NCBI GenBank assembly: GCA_964019335.1
Contig: OZ025679.1
Span: 372,001 to 436,000 of the forward strand
DNA length: 64,000 bases
From: Diplonema japonicum
Lineage: Eukaryota > Euglenozoa > Diplonemea > Diplonemida > Diplonemidae
Reading direction: 5' to 3'
A program made the translations under genes and the position numbers. Under the pieces are notes generated by a model. That model searched no databases. It saw only the letters and a program-made list of their open reading frames with translations, and was not told where the DNA came from. The first letter of the stretch is position 1. Each line of letters begins with the position of its first letter. Shown here piece by piece: positions 30,952-40,513 of the stretch.

Positions 30952-31060
30952 ATAGGGAGACGTTCAGGATACGTTGCTGGAAAGACTGCCTACCAAATTC
31001 AAAGTGCCAAAGGAGCTCATATTCAAAATGGTTGACAAGCAGAAGGTGCCTGCTTTTTGA
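30424..31060 (+). CDS. DENR: Density-regulated protein (DENR), SUI1-domain translation factor
   Basis: 185 residues after removal of introns 30776-30814 and 30916-30955. The N-terminal Cys motif VSYCPACSFPAEYCEFSGKL (about residues 28-47) is the DENR signature. A Lys-rich linker leads to a SUI1/eIF1-like domain starting KRGGRKHITNVKGMDMFG, continuing HKLDEIAKAFKKSLSCGASV and IDIQGDVQDTLLERLP. DENR pairs with MCTS1 to promote reinitiation and recycling of 40S subunits in the cytoplasm. The second intron is GTTT plus a long A-run ending CATAG, and splicing joins IDIQ to GDVQ exactly as in the family. The next gene starts 132 bases downstream. Confidence 0.93.
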
Positions 31061-31189
31061 TTCCCCCCCCCCCACCTTTTTTTCCCCCTACCCCCCATTT
31101 CATACTGCCCCCTTTCCCAAAAGAATCAAACAAGAAAGTACGCACACCCCCCTTTTTTTTGTTTTTTTATTAGTGTTTTATGGTATTGC

Positions 31190-31191
31190 AG
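31190..31191 (+). promoter_or_regulatory. Candidate trans-splice acceptor AG
   Basis: TATTGCAG ends one base before ATG 31193 and follows a T-rich tract (31152-31182). A one-base 5' leader makes sense only if a leader RNA is added in trans, or if the frame has an upstream exon. Confidence 0.5.
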
Positions 31192-31192
31192 T

Positions 31193-34100
31193 ATGTACGG
31201 AGAAAAGATAAAAAAAGGAAAAAACCCCATCACCTCACAGGATGAGCCTTCGGGGGATATGGAATATTTCGAGGCAACAAGGATAGGTGATGAATATGCG
31301 GTGATCCCGTCGCCGCCGCCACCGCCAGCCGTGTCGGAGAGGGTTGCAGCGACACCCAGCTCAACGCGGCTCAAGAGGGTGTGGACCCCAGACCACACCC
31401 CGAAGAAACATGTAGGAACGATAGATAACCTGCACAAGCAGCTGCGAGCAATCATCGAGGGAGCAAGGATGAACATGTCCAACCTAACACCATCGATGGT
31501 CGAAGGGTACCTCAAGGCGCTTTCCCAAGGGGTTGCCATAGCGTGCACCCAAAAACCCCCTTCTTACAATCTTGCACGCGATGTGCTCAAGACGACTGAA
31601 GCAACGCTTGCAGCCGACGGTGTTCTTGGAAACCTACTGCAGGAGCCTGATAGGCTGAGGATGTGTGCACTGTACTACTCAACCTGCGCAGTGTTCTGCA
31701 AGCACATCGATGAGTGCGAAGAGGCTGCACGGTACTGCACACGCGCGCTGCGTCTCTTCCGGTCTCTCTCGGAGTCGCTTCCTACTGATGTTGCTGTTGC
31801 TGAGCTGAACCTTTCCGCTGTTCTTGGAAGGCTTAAACGGCACAAGCTAGCGGCGGACCATGCGCGCTCTGCAATTGTAACCCTCACCGGGCACCCCGAC
31901 ACCGGGCCTATGGCCGCAGTCGCTCATTACAACCTCGCAGTGGAGCTTCAGTACTGCAAGCAGCACACTGAAGCTCGTGAGGTCCTCGGACACGCTCTAA
32001 ACCTCTCCAAAAAGTACCTCAGCCCCTCCGAGCCCATTGCCATGGCCATCGCCGCGCTCTACACCAACAACGTGAAGCAGCGCCCCCCTACCCTTGCCAA
32101 CGTCAAGGCGATATCGAAGTCCTCGCCGGTCTCGGAGGCGGCAAGCCCTGCTGGCGGGACAACCCCAGGTCAAGCTCTGGTCACACCTACACCTACTATG
32201 GGTAGTGCTATAACCACTTTATCTTTCCCCAATTCAGCATCGCCCAGAGAGGCCACAGATGTGTTCGGTTGTTGGGATTCCCCAGACAGGAGCATCGCAG
32301 CCGGTGGGTCGTCTTTCCTCCCTCCTATTGGAAGCGGTCCTGACCAACCAGGGCCCGTGGCAGTGGCAGTGCCCCACCCACCGCAGGCAGGTGCGTCGAG
32401 CCACAGGAAGAAGTCGTCCCGACGCCGCCCGTCGTCACCCAACTCCGAGAGAAAGCCGTCCCGCAAAGCGTCGCAGCCGCAGATGGTGTTGAGAAACGTG
32501 ATCATGAGCAAGAATCTGTACGCACAGTCGTTTAAAAGAACGCAGAAGCACCTTGCTGTGCTCACCGCAGGGATCAACAAGGAGAGGAAACGGCGCGAGG
32601 CGGCTGCCGTGACCATACAGTGCGCGATGCGAAAGTGCAAAGCAAACCTCGAACTATACAACAGAAAGCAGCTCCTATACCAATGCATGCACGAGAAGCA
32701 CTCCTACATCACCAACCTGATCAAGGGAAAGATAAGATGCTGGAGAGCGCAGAGGTGGCTGGCGGAGAGAAAAGAAGAGATAAAAAACGCAAACGACCGC
32801 AGAGCGGATGAGGAAAGAGAACAAGACGCGGCAGCGACAAGAATAGCAAGGTACTGGAAAAGCTACTCCGCAAAAGAGAACAAGGCGTTGAAGGACCGAG
32901 TATTCGAGCAGGCGGTGATGGAAACAAGAATGAAGAAACTATCACAAAAATGCCTCAACATACAACGCTGGTGGCGGTGGGTAAGGCTAATAAAAAACTA
33001 CTGGCGAAGAAGAGGACGACAAGTCGCTATCGACATCGAGAACAGAAAACAATTTGAACGGGCTGAAAAGTCCGCTATCAAGCTCCAATCAGTATGGCGC
33101 GGCTGCCTCGGCCTCAGGGAGGCTAAACACCTCCGCCAAAGGCTCGAAAAGCAACACACAACGCGTCTCAAACAAATGCCCTACGCAACAGAAATAGTGA
33201 AATACGTTCTAAAATCCTGCATCATAAAAAAACGCAGAGAAAAGGAACAATCAGCACCGCCTGTTTCCCTCATTGTCGAAACGTGGAAGGCACAATCGGC
33301 TATCAAAGAGGACAACGACAACCAATACAAAAAATGGAAGCTCGACAAAGAAATTACCGCTGCAGAAACCATCCAACGTATGTACCGCTCACACCGAGGA
33401 CGTGCCAAGACGAACGTCGCACGTGCTTTGAACCACACACTACTCCGGAACCAGCAGAACGTCGAAGCGCAAAAAGACTGGAATGCCGTTGCCATACAGT
33501 GTTGGTGGAGGACTATGTCGGCGAAAAGAAGCCTTCAAGAACGCAAAGCCACCTTAGGAAGAACCATGATCGAGGCCATCTGGAAGCTTCAAAGGTGGTA
33601 CAGAGGAATATTCGACAAAAGACTATTGCTTGTGAAAAAAGAACAGAGACGTACCACGTTAGCAAACATGAAAGAAACTCTGGAAACAGAAGAAGATTCT
33701 GCGGCAAGACGGTTGCAGTGTGCGTGGGTCATGTGTCTAGCACGTCGACGATTCCGTGTAAGACGCGCAGAACACCAAGCTTGCAAAGAAATAGCACAAC
33801 GCCTCGCCGCCGTAGATCTCGTGAAGTACGACATTGCAGTTCTACTTCAAAGAATTGGTAAGGGCCATCTTGGGCGTTTGGATTTACGGATGTACGGGCT
33901 CAGCGCAAACTTTGCTGCAAAATGCATACAACTTACTTGGAAAGCATATAAAAGCCGCAAGATATTCCGGTCGAAAAAAGCATTCTATGAAACACGATTG
34001 CAAGAAATGTCCCTTCGGAAGCAGGTAGTACGCAGTTTGTTTCAGGACAGTTTCCCTGAACTGCTCGATCTTGAAGCGTCTGAGCGTGCGTTGGAGGTGG

Positions 34101-34201
34101 AAGAAGAGTACATCGCACGGGTTCATTTGTTTAGGTATATGCATGGTGAGTACGATGCAGACGATGAGGTTTGCTCTTCGACCTCTGGGTGTTATGATTA
34201 G
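31193..34201 (+). CDS. TPR and multi-IQ-motif protein, calmodulin-binding scaffold
   Basis: An intronless frame of 1,002 residues. The N-terminal part has a low-complexity Pro stretch, then TPR-like helices (about residues 85-300; LRMCALYYSTCAVFCKHIDE, AVAHYNLAVELQYCKQHTEA). A Ser/Pro linker covers about 300-430. From about residue 455 to 930 there are at least nine IQ-like repeats, for example AVTIQCAMRKCKANLE, SAIKLQSVWRGCLGLREAK, AAETIQRMYRSHRGRAK, NAVAIQCWWRTMSAKR and AAKCIQLTWKAYKSRKI. IQ motifs bind calmodulin or myosin/EF-hand light chains. In flagellates such proteins often belong to axoneme or basal-body structures, which is inference here. It is not a myosin, as no motor domain is present. 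Confidence 0.85.
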   Translation: MYGEKIKKGKNPITSQDEPSGDMEYFEATRIGDEYAVIPSPPPPPAVSERVAATPSSTRLKRVWTPDHTPKKHVGTIDNLHKQLRAIIEGARMNMSNLTPSMVEGYLKALSQGVAIACTQKPPSYNLARDVLKTTEATLAADGVLGNLLQEPDRLRMCALYYSTCAVFCKHIDECEEAARYCTRALRLFRSLSESLPTDVAVAELNLSAVLGRLKRHKLAADHARSAIVTLTGHPDTGPMAAVAHYNLAVELQYCKQHTEAREVLGHALNLSKKYLSPSEPIAMAIAALYTNNVKQRPPTLANVKAISKSSPVSEAASPAGGTTPGQALVTPTPTMGSAITTLSFPNSASPREATDVFGCWDSPDRSIAAGGSSFLPPIGSGPDQPGPVAVAVPHPPQAGASSHRKKSSRRRPSSPNSERKPSRKASQPQMVLRNVIMSKNLYAQSFKRTQKHLAVLTAGINKERKRREAAAVTIQCAMRKCKANLELYNRKQLLYQCMHEKHSYITNLIKGKIRCWRAQRWLAERKEEIKNANDRRADEEREQDAAATRIARYWKSYSAKENKALKDRVFEQAVMETRMKKLSQKCLNIQRWWRWVRLIKNYWRRRGRQVAIDIENRKQFERAEKSAIKLQSVWRGCLGLREAKHLRQRLEKQHTTRLKQMPYATEIVKYVLKSCIIKKRREKEQSAPPVSLIVETWKAQSAIKEDNDNQYKKWKLDKEITAAETIQRMYRSHRGRAKTNVARALNHTLLRNQQNVEAQKDWNAVAIQCWWRTMSAKRSLQERKATLGRTMIEAIWKLQRWYRGIFDKRLLLVKKEQRRTTLANMKETLETEEDSAARRLQCAWVMCLARRRFRVRRAEHQACKEIAQRLAAVDLVKYDIAVLLQRIGKGHLGRLDLRMYGLSANFAAKCIQLTWKAYKSRKIFRSKKAFYETRLQEMSLRKQVVRSLFQDSFPELLDLEASERALEVEEEYIARVHLFRYMHGEYDADDEVCSSTSGCYD

Positions 34202-34871
34202 AGAATGTTTTTTTGTTTTTGTTTTGTTTATAGTTTTCTTTCCCTTCTTTTTTTTTGGAGGATACTTTGAGAAAGGCAACACAGCCAAAAAAGAAAGAAA
34301 GGCCGAGGCCCCAGAAGGGAGAAAGGGGTAGATAAGTAGAGACAAGGGGGACGTTCCAAAACAGGAACCTCCTTTATCTCATCTCTTTTTTTTTCGGTAA
34401 AAGAAAAACAAAGGAGGGGGGGAAAAAATATCAGTTTCATATACCGCTAGGTGGGAAAAAGAAAAAGAAGAAAGGTAGGGGTGGTGTTATGAGTTTATTT
34501 CTTTCTTCTTTTTTTCATATTGAATTGCAAATATCTTTTTTTTTTTTTTTGAGTAGAAATGATTTTTCTGTCTTTTGATGTCTTTTTTTTTATTTTATTT
34601 TTGTGCATGCGCAATAGCTTTCTTTGATGGAGCCATCATTTGCACCTTTTTTTTTTACTCCCCCCCTTTCTCCCCCAGTGACAAAACCAGTACGTTTTTA
34701 TTTTTTTTTATACTTTTTTCTCCCCTCGACATATATCCCCGACGTCCTATCCTGTCTTGGCCCCCTTCACCCCCCCCCCCCCCTCCTTGTTTATCTATGT
34801 TATTCTTTTTCTCTCTCTTTTTTTTTTCATACGAAAAGCAATTATAAATAAAAGGGCAAAAAAAAAAAGAA
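34202..34871. other. Intergenic spacer with palindromic repeat copy 2
   Basis: T-, C- and A-runs, plus the 51-base palindromic repeat at 34336-34386. The strongly T/C-rich tract at 34640-34830 precedes the next ATG. Nothing coding is visible. Confidence 0.55.
34336..34386. repeat. Short palindromic repeat, copy 2
   Basis: GTAGAGACAAGGGGGACGTTC, then GGAACCTCCTTTATCTCATC. It matches copy 1 at 29871-29922 at nearly every position except small indels and compensatory changes in the stem. Confidence 0.7.
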
Positions 34872-35789
34872 ATGAGCAACATCATCGTGTATAGCTCTTA
34901 CATGGTCTGCATCAGGCCCCCGCAGCTTGCATTCCAGTACCTTTACAACCTTTCGGACTATCCAACCGAGCCCGATATTGTGTGGGGCCTCGTGTATGCA
35001 GTGATACTTGCAACGTTTGTGGAAATTCAAATGAGGAGGCACGGGGCAAGGGGTTTGGTCAACAAGGAGTGGAAGACCGGGGAAGTATACCTATACACCA
35101 TGGAAGGGCCTCACATGAAAACACTGCAAGTAGAGACCGGGTTGAGGCTGCTAGGTATTCGGTTCGAGAAGAAGTACATCGACATACCCGCTGGGGAAAC
35201 CTTCCCTTTTGTTGAAATGGAGGGCCAGCAGCTCACTGATTTTGAACAGATAATCCGCAACGTTTGTACAATACACACCTCCATACCATGGTCAGGGTAT
35301 TTTCAAGATTGTTTGAATGATTCACACACCCGACGTGAAGCGGAGGAGATCTACTTGGTGATTAACGGTGCGTTCTCTGCTTGTGTGACCCGCGGCCAGT
35401 GGGAGGATAACGATAACTGCAAAGCAATGCTCAGCCAGTCCAATATCAACCCCGAGCCTATGTGGCCTTCACAGGTTTTCAAAAACTACAAGAAGCGCAG
35501 GAGCTTCCTGGTGGAGTGCAAACCCTTCACCTCGAACCCCCTCGGGAACTACGAAGAGATCCATAGGCACGTTGCGCTAGTCGAAAGCTTCCTCGCTGAA
35601 TCTCAATCCATCAAAAGAGGCAACTATGCCACGGGCATCAACCCTGGACCACATGACTGTTCTATTTATGCGGCGCTGAAGGTTGTGCTTGATTCACCCC
35701 TTCCTGTGTCGCTCGTTCCCACCAACGCGCGGTACCCTTTCTGCAGGCTCTTTATGGACAGAATGGAGAATCTGCTGGATGATTTATGA
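34872..35789 (+). CDS. GST-fold membrane-anchored protein (metaxin / Fax-like)
   Basis: 305 residues, single exon. An N-terminal hydrophobic helix (IVWGLVYAVILATFVEI, about residues 36-52) is followed by a thioredoxin-like GST N-domain: YLYTMEGPHMKTLQVETGLR, IDIPAGETFPFVEMEGQQLT and DFEQIIRNVC. The C-terminal part resembles an all-helical GST C-domain with HRHVALVESFLAES and CSIYAALKVVL. This arrangement (membrane anchor plus GST fold without a clear catalytic Ser/Cys) is seen in metaxin and failed-axon-connections proteins, which work in mitochondrial outer membrane import or in unknown roles. Assignment beyond GST fold is tentative. The TMC-like gene starts 147 bases downstream. Confidence 0.65.
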   Translation: MSNIIVYSSYMVCIRPPQLAFQYLYNLSDYPTEPDIVWGLVYAVILATFVEIQMRRHGARGLVNKEWKTGEVYLYTMEGPHMKTLQVETGLRLLGIRFEKKYIDIPAGETFPFVEMEGQQLTDFEQIIRNVCTIHTSIPWSGYFQDCLNDSHTRREAEEIYLVINGAFSACVTRGQWEDNDNCKAMLSQSNINPEPMWPSQVFKNYKKRRSFLVECKPFTSNPLGNYEEIHRHVALVESFLAESQSIKRGNYATGINPGPHDCSIYAALKVVLDSPLPVSLVPTNARYPFCRLFMDRMENLLDDL

Positions 35790-35936
35790 GGAAATAATAT
35801 ATGTCCCCAGCTTTGGAAGGACTCTAGATTCATTCATAGATGGTTTTTTTTTTTCTTTTTTTTATTATTAAAGATTAATATTTATTTTTTTTTTGGTGAA
35901 TAGGAAGACTTATAAAAAAAAGGGGGGGAAAAAGAA

Positions 35937-38119
35937 ATGCCCGGGAGAAAAGCAAACGACAATGTGGAGGCTCTTGAAGAAAGGCAGGTGTTTGTAAAGG
36001 ACATGATGGTGCTGTGTGAGGACGTCAAGGAATCGATGGACCCTGAGGGGAAGCTGAAGAAGCTTATGACCTCCTTAAAGTCGTTGTGCATCAGGATGGG
36101 ACTGAACAAGATCGCAAGGGCCCACCCGTTGAACAACATGCTCCGGAAGATTTCCATCAAGTACGGGAGCAGCGTGCTGGGCTTCTACAACCTTGCGTAC
36201 TGGTCCGTGAACATGAACCTGTTTTGCTTCATCTTCTGGTTCGTCTGGGTCATCCTCCCCTGGTTCAAGTACTGGGAAGGCGAAGGCTGGGAGGACGGCA
36301 ACAACAGCACCGTAATCAAATGGGATGAAATCGTCCTCAATTTCCTGGGTGCCAACGACGGAAACCGAACAACCGATAAATCCTGGTTCTTCTACTCCGG
36401 GTACCCCAAGAAATTCGACGATTACGAAATGGGGTTGATTTACGTCGTATTGTGCATCTGTACCTATGCCGGCGCGTTGCTTGCTTTGACACTAACCATC
36501 GGAGGACAGCTGAAGGACGATGTAGTACCTATCGGTGATATGAAGCTTCCTGTTACAGTTTTCGCATGGGACTGGCAAGTCTCAGACAAGCAAGCTGTTC
36601 ATGAGAAGCTTCTCGGTGCTTGGGTTGCCATCCAAGCCGAGTACTTCAGCGCAATGCGCCGAGCCGATTTTTTCACGGGTCAAAAGGTCCGCGTGAGGCG
36701 AAATGCAGGCTCACCTTGGTTAGACGGCGGTGTCATAAGCGATATAAACCACAAGCAATACGAGGTTTTACTCAAAAAGAATGAAGAAGGTAAAGAAGAA
36801 ACGTTAACACAAGTCGAGGAAGCAGATTTGGAAGCGGAGCTCATCTGCGGGCAGCGGCCGGCCACCGTTCGTATGGTGACAGGCTTCACGATTTCGTTCC
36901 TTCTCTGCATAGGCTCTCTCATAGCGCTGTACGCGTCAGTCAACTACAAGGACAGCATGGATAAGTCGTTCCCTTACACTTCTTCGATGGTGGTCAAAGC
37001 GATCAACATCCTTATCCCGCAGCTGCAGCGGAAGATAGTCGGTCTTGAGAAGATCAAGGACCCCAGCGTAGTGATCCAGCAGGAGGTGCTTCGCGTCTTC
37101 GTGATCAAGATGTGCGGGGTCATCTTTCTGTTCATCAGCATCAAGGAGATCGAAGCGTCGGCAGAGAACGACACGTGCCCGGAGTTCTTAATCGGTAAGA
37201 AAAAGAAATACAAAAAAGAAGGGAAAAAAAAAAAGGTGTGATGTTCGAACAGCTGATCATCATCGACGCCTTTGTTGATGTCATGATCACCATCGTGCAG
37301 ACGTTGTTAAAGGTAGAAACAACAACAACAACAACAACAAAACAGAAAAAGTCCGGAACGCGAATCGAGTTCAAGGTGTCGACGGAGATCATCAACACGC
37401 TGTACAGGCAGTGCCTCACCTGGATAGGTACCCCATATTGCCCTATGTTGCCGTTCATGAGCGGGGTGTGCATGGCAATTGTTTTCGTGGTGAAGGCTAA
37501 GTGTATGTTCGCGGTGTGCAAGACGCCTAGCCAGCCCGTCTCCGACGAAGGGGACGGTGGTGTGTACCAGATCCTCTTGCTCGTTTCGTTGTGCGTTGCG
37601 TATGTCCCGTTCTTCTCGTTCCTCCGAACGAAGAAGGAGTACTGCGGGCCACATTGGGACGAGAGCTGCACCGAGGCAACACACGACGAATGTGAAACGC
37701 CCCTCACCTCGTTGAACCTGTTCATTGAAAGAATGAAGCTCACCAACGTCACCAACTGGATGTTCAGCGCAGTGGTCCTCTTCGTGCTGTGCGTGTTGCT
37801 GTTGGTGATCATCTACTTCCTAACCGTCTCCCTCCTCTCCTCAAGGGTAAAAGGCAGAAAGAGAGCGCATGAGCTCGACACTGAGATCAAGCACTTGCAG
37901 TTCATGGTTAAGAATTCTAAAGGCATCGACGATCGGCCCCGATCCCCCGACTGCCTCACCGACACCGAGTACCACTCTCTGCTTGCCACTGTTGCCCCCG
38001 ACATCAGCACCTCCGTTGCGGAGTCTTTGCGGCCAGTTATCAATGCGCTTGAGCTTCGTAAGCGTGCCATGAAACAGTTGCAACCTGTGCTTCCTGGATC
38101 TATGCCTGATAAAGAGTAA
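35937..38119 (+). CDS. TMC-like (transmembrane channel-like) membrane protein
   Basis: About 700-713 residues with eight or more hydrophobic helices. The intron at 37195-37235 is secure. A second (37313-37345, 33 nt, in frame) is possible but reads through if retained. Removing the first gives CPEFLIGVMFEQLIIIDAFV and then EFKVSTEIINTLYRQCLTWI with GTPYCPMLP. These match the TMC signature, where a conserved Cys-Trp-Glu-Thr-x-Val-Gly-Gln block precedes a Leu-Ile-Tyr-x-Gln-x-Leu-x-Trp-x-Gly helix and Pro-Leu-Leu-Pro. The usual Trp-Glu-Thr is Pro-Glu-Phe here. TMC proteins are mechanosensitive or leak cation channels of the TMEM16-like fold. An SH3-like insertion (GQKVRVRRNAGSPWLDGGVI, about residue 245) sits in the cytoplasmic loop and is unusual for the family. 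The tail is helical and Ser/Pro-containing. Confidence 0.8.
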
Positions 38120-38340
38120 CGCGGAAAAAAAAGGGTTTACCAAGATATAGACGAAATACTGTAGTTTCCACTGTAGAAATGTATATTTCTCTCCCGCCCT
38201 GTTGTTCCTATTTACATGGGGTTTCGCGGGGTTTTTTTCTTCTTCTTTATTCCCTTTCTTTTTTTCAATTCTTTTTTTTTGCTTGAGCGTGCGTTTGCGT
38301 ACCCCCCTCCGTGTGTAGTAAAGGTAGCCAAAAACAAACA

Positions 38341-38569
38341 ATGGCGGGAAAAGGTGGAAAGCCAAAGGAATGTAAAGACATCGAAGTACTGCAAAAGAAA
38401 AAAAAAAAAAAGAAAAAATAAACCAACCACAAAACACACTTCACAGAAGCTCTTGGCGTCTGCGGGGAAACTCGGGAAGGCGTTGCCGGGCTTCGGGAAG
38501 ACGAATCTGACGGCGAGCATCCACAACGGGTGGATGGGTGCTGACTGCGGCTCGATCCACCTGTCGTGA
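38341..38569 (+). CDS. Putative small spliced gene or 5' exons of the next gene
   Basis: ATG 38341 opens MAGKGGKPKECKDIE. A GT at 38386 and CACAG ending at 38445 can be joined in frame to KLLASAGKLGKALPGFGKTN and LTASIHNGWMGADCGSIHLS, stopping at 38569 (55 residues). The second segment has coding texture, unlike its surroundings. Alternatively a GT inside it (after WMG, near 38537) could splice to the CAG at 38661-38663, which reads in frame into the following 38626-40245 frame. In that case these are the true 5' exons of the next gene. I cannot decide between the two. Confidence 0.4.
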
Positions 38570-38688
38570 AAGGAGTAGCGTGGCTTTGGTCTTTAAGAAA
38601 TTTCCATTTGTGACCAAGCCATCACATGTACACAAAACGATATCATAAATACCTCTGTTACAACCATCCCTCAGGTCTCTATGCGCAA

Positions 38689-40245
38689 ATGACGGAGACC
38701 CTCCTTGCAAGCTGGTGGGAAAGCTTCGTCCGTCTCGCAGGTGAAGAGGCATGGGAACGAGATGCCACCGGTGCCGAGCTTCTTGACCCCGAACCATGCA
38801 CACCTCCCGGGACCCCACGGCATGGTGTGCGTGTGGACGGCGTTGTGGTCAGGATGCCCTCGGAGGAGGACGCCAGACGTCTTTGTGCTTGGCTAGCACC
38901 CTATGGACCCGTCTCCGTTTTAAGCGAAAGTACACCCACCACGCGGGGTGAGCGCGTGAAGGGTTGCTTCCTCTCGCTCACCCCGACCAAGGTCAGTACT
39001 ATTCCCAAAGGCGACAAGTATGCGTCGGTCATAAGCTACATCTCGCAGCAGATGCATTACACCGCCAGCCCAGACAGCACCCCCGTGCAGCGCCCTGTCT
39101 TGTCTTACTCACAGCAGCGAAAGCAGCTCTCTGCCGTCCGACAGTGCATCCCACGGCAGGGCACGCTGCAAAGATGTGTTGACGGCAAGCTCCTTTTCAC
39201 CGACGTGTGTACAGTGGGCCTTGCAATACCTATAACCGCCATCCTGTCGATCGCTGCTGCCATCAGAACCCTTCCTAAGCCTTGCCCGGTGAGGAAGAGG
39301 GTCCGGCGGGTGCAGGAGCCGCTTGACGACCTGCAAGACATCAAGGAAGCCGATGGCGTCGTGAAATGGGCCTCACAGGGTGGGTTGCTCGTGCTGCGTC
39401 CTGGGAAAAAACTGCTTCAGACCAAAAGGGAAGGAGAGCAGGTTGTGGCGATGCTCAAGAACAACAAACTCGGGAAAGAGTTCACAGAAGATGCCTACGA
39501 AGAGCTCAGGAACAGGCAGTACCTGAAGCAGAAGAAACAGTTCCACAGGGACAGCGTGTTCGGGAAGAGCGGGCTGACAAGCAGCTCGTTTCAGACATCA
39601 ATGCAACTGCCAAAAGAGGTGGATGAAGTGGTAGTGGTAAGGAGCCAGAGCCCACGAGAGCGACCGAAAACCGAAACATTATGTGACATCAAAGAATCGA
39701 GACGGAAGTTATTCATGCTGAAGAGGTCGGCGGTGGAGCAGAACGCCCTGATGGAGAAGCGAAAGAAGATGGAAAAAAGCGTGATGATGGGGAGGTTTCG
39801 GAACAAGCTGCAGCACGACACAGAGATGAACAAGATCATGCTGAACAGGAGCTTTGACAAGTCGTTGCTGCACCCAGACGTGAGGACCCGGGGGGTCTTG
39901 TGTGAAAACACCGACAAGCTGGCCTCCAAGCGTCTCGGACTCTCAGGGCAGTCCGTCCCAGAAAGGAGCCCAGTCAAAAGTGAGAATAGGCTCCCTCCCT
40001 TCTTTCGACCTGATTCAGCAGGCCTGCAACCCAACGACTTCTTGACAAACAAGGCCTCCATCATCCCTTCCAGATGTTATTGGCACGATTACAACCAGTA
40101 CGCAGCAGAGGTAAAGCACAGCTCGGTTCTCATGAAATCCACCAGTCCTTTGAATACGCGGAAACGCTTTGCAAGAGGGCCTGACGAAGCTCTGAGAAAG
40201 ATCACATTGAGAGCCACACGGCTGCCTTACAGTACATACTCGTAG
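38689..40245 (+). CDS. Basic protein of unknown function
   Basis: The open frame runs from 38626. ATG 38689 is the first start after the CCATCCCTCAG acceptor-like site at 38653-38663 and gives 518 residues. An RRM-like strand arrangement is visible early (VRVDGVVVRMPSEEDARRLC, GERVKGCFLSLTP, about residues 45-100). A hydrophobic patch at about 185-205 (VGLAIPITAILSIAAAIR) could be one membrane helix. The C-terminal half is Lys/Arg-rich and probably helical (AYEELRNRQYLKQKKQFHRD; KRSAVEQNALMEKRKKMEKS). The tail ends RATRLPYSTYS. I do not recognise a family. The N-terminus may be extended by the exons described at 38341-38569. Confidence 0.65.
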   Translation: MTETLLASWWESFVRLAGEEAWERDATGAELLDPEPCTPPGTPRHGVRVDGVVVRMPSEEDARRLCAWLAPYGPVSVLSESTPTTRGERVKGCFLSLTPTKVSTIPKGDKYASVISYISQQMHYTASPDSTPVQRPVLSYSQQRKQLSAVRQCIPRQGTLQRCVDGKLLFTDVCTVGLAIPITAILSIAAAIRTLPKPCPVRKRVRRVQEPLDDLQDIKEADGVVKWASQGGLLVLRPGKKLLQTKREGEQVVAMLKNNKLGKEFTEDAYEELRNRQYLKQKKQFHRDSVFGKSGLTSSSFQTSMQLPKEVDEVVVVRSQSPRERPKTETLCDIKESRRKLFMLKRSAVEQNALMEKRKKMEKSVMMGRFRNKLQHDTEMNKIMLNRSFDKSLLHPDVRTRGVLCENTDKLASKRLGLSGQSVPERSPVKSENRLPPFFRPDSAGLQPNDFLTNKASIIPSRCYWHDYNQYAAEVKHSSVLMKSTSPLNTRKRFARGPDEALRKITLRATRLPYSTYS

Positions 40246-40395
40246 GGAAAAAAAATGAAACGGAAAGAAAGACTGATTTTTTTTTTGTTTCTTTGCGTTT
40301 CCACGCTAAAACAAAAAAAAAAAACAAAACAAAAAAAGAATTTTTTTTTTTTAATTCGATGAAACGCGTGATATTTTTTTCTTTTATATTCACAC

Positions 40396-40397
40396 AG
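40396..40397 (+). promoter_or_regulatory. Candidate trans-splice acceptor AG for eL41
   Basis: A T-rich tract (40370-40390) ends in CACACAG. The ATG at 40409 lies 12 bases beyond it. The mRNA is far too short and isolated for a conventional 5' exon to be seen. Confidence 0.5.
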
Positions 40398-40408
40398 GGA
40401 AATAAAAC

Positions 40409-40513
40409 ATGGGATCCGTTCCTAGGCCTAGGGGCATGCGCCCCAAGTGGAAGAAGAAGAGGTTGAAAAGGTTGAAGAGGAGAAGACGGAAGATGAGGCA
40501 GAGGTCCAAATAG
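40409..40513 (+). CDS. RPL41: 60S ribosomal protein eL41
   Basis: The 25-residue core MRPKWKKKRLKRLKRRRRKM plus RQRSK (from ATG 40436) is the complete eL41 sequence, the smallest ribosomal protein, a single basic helix bridging the two subunits. Only a few positions differ from the animal protein (Pro, Lys and Leu replacements). An upstream in-frame ATG at 40409 would add nine residues (MGSVPRPRG). This ATG is first after the likely leader acceptor at 40397, so either the protein is extended or the ribosome skips it. The gene is intact and too small for standard ORF cut-offs. Confidence 0.95.
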   Translation: MGSVPRPRGMRPKWKKKRLKRLKRRRRKMRQRSK

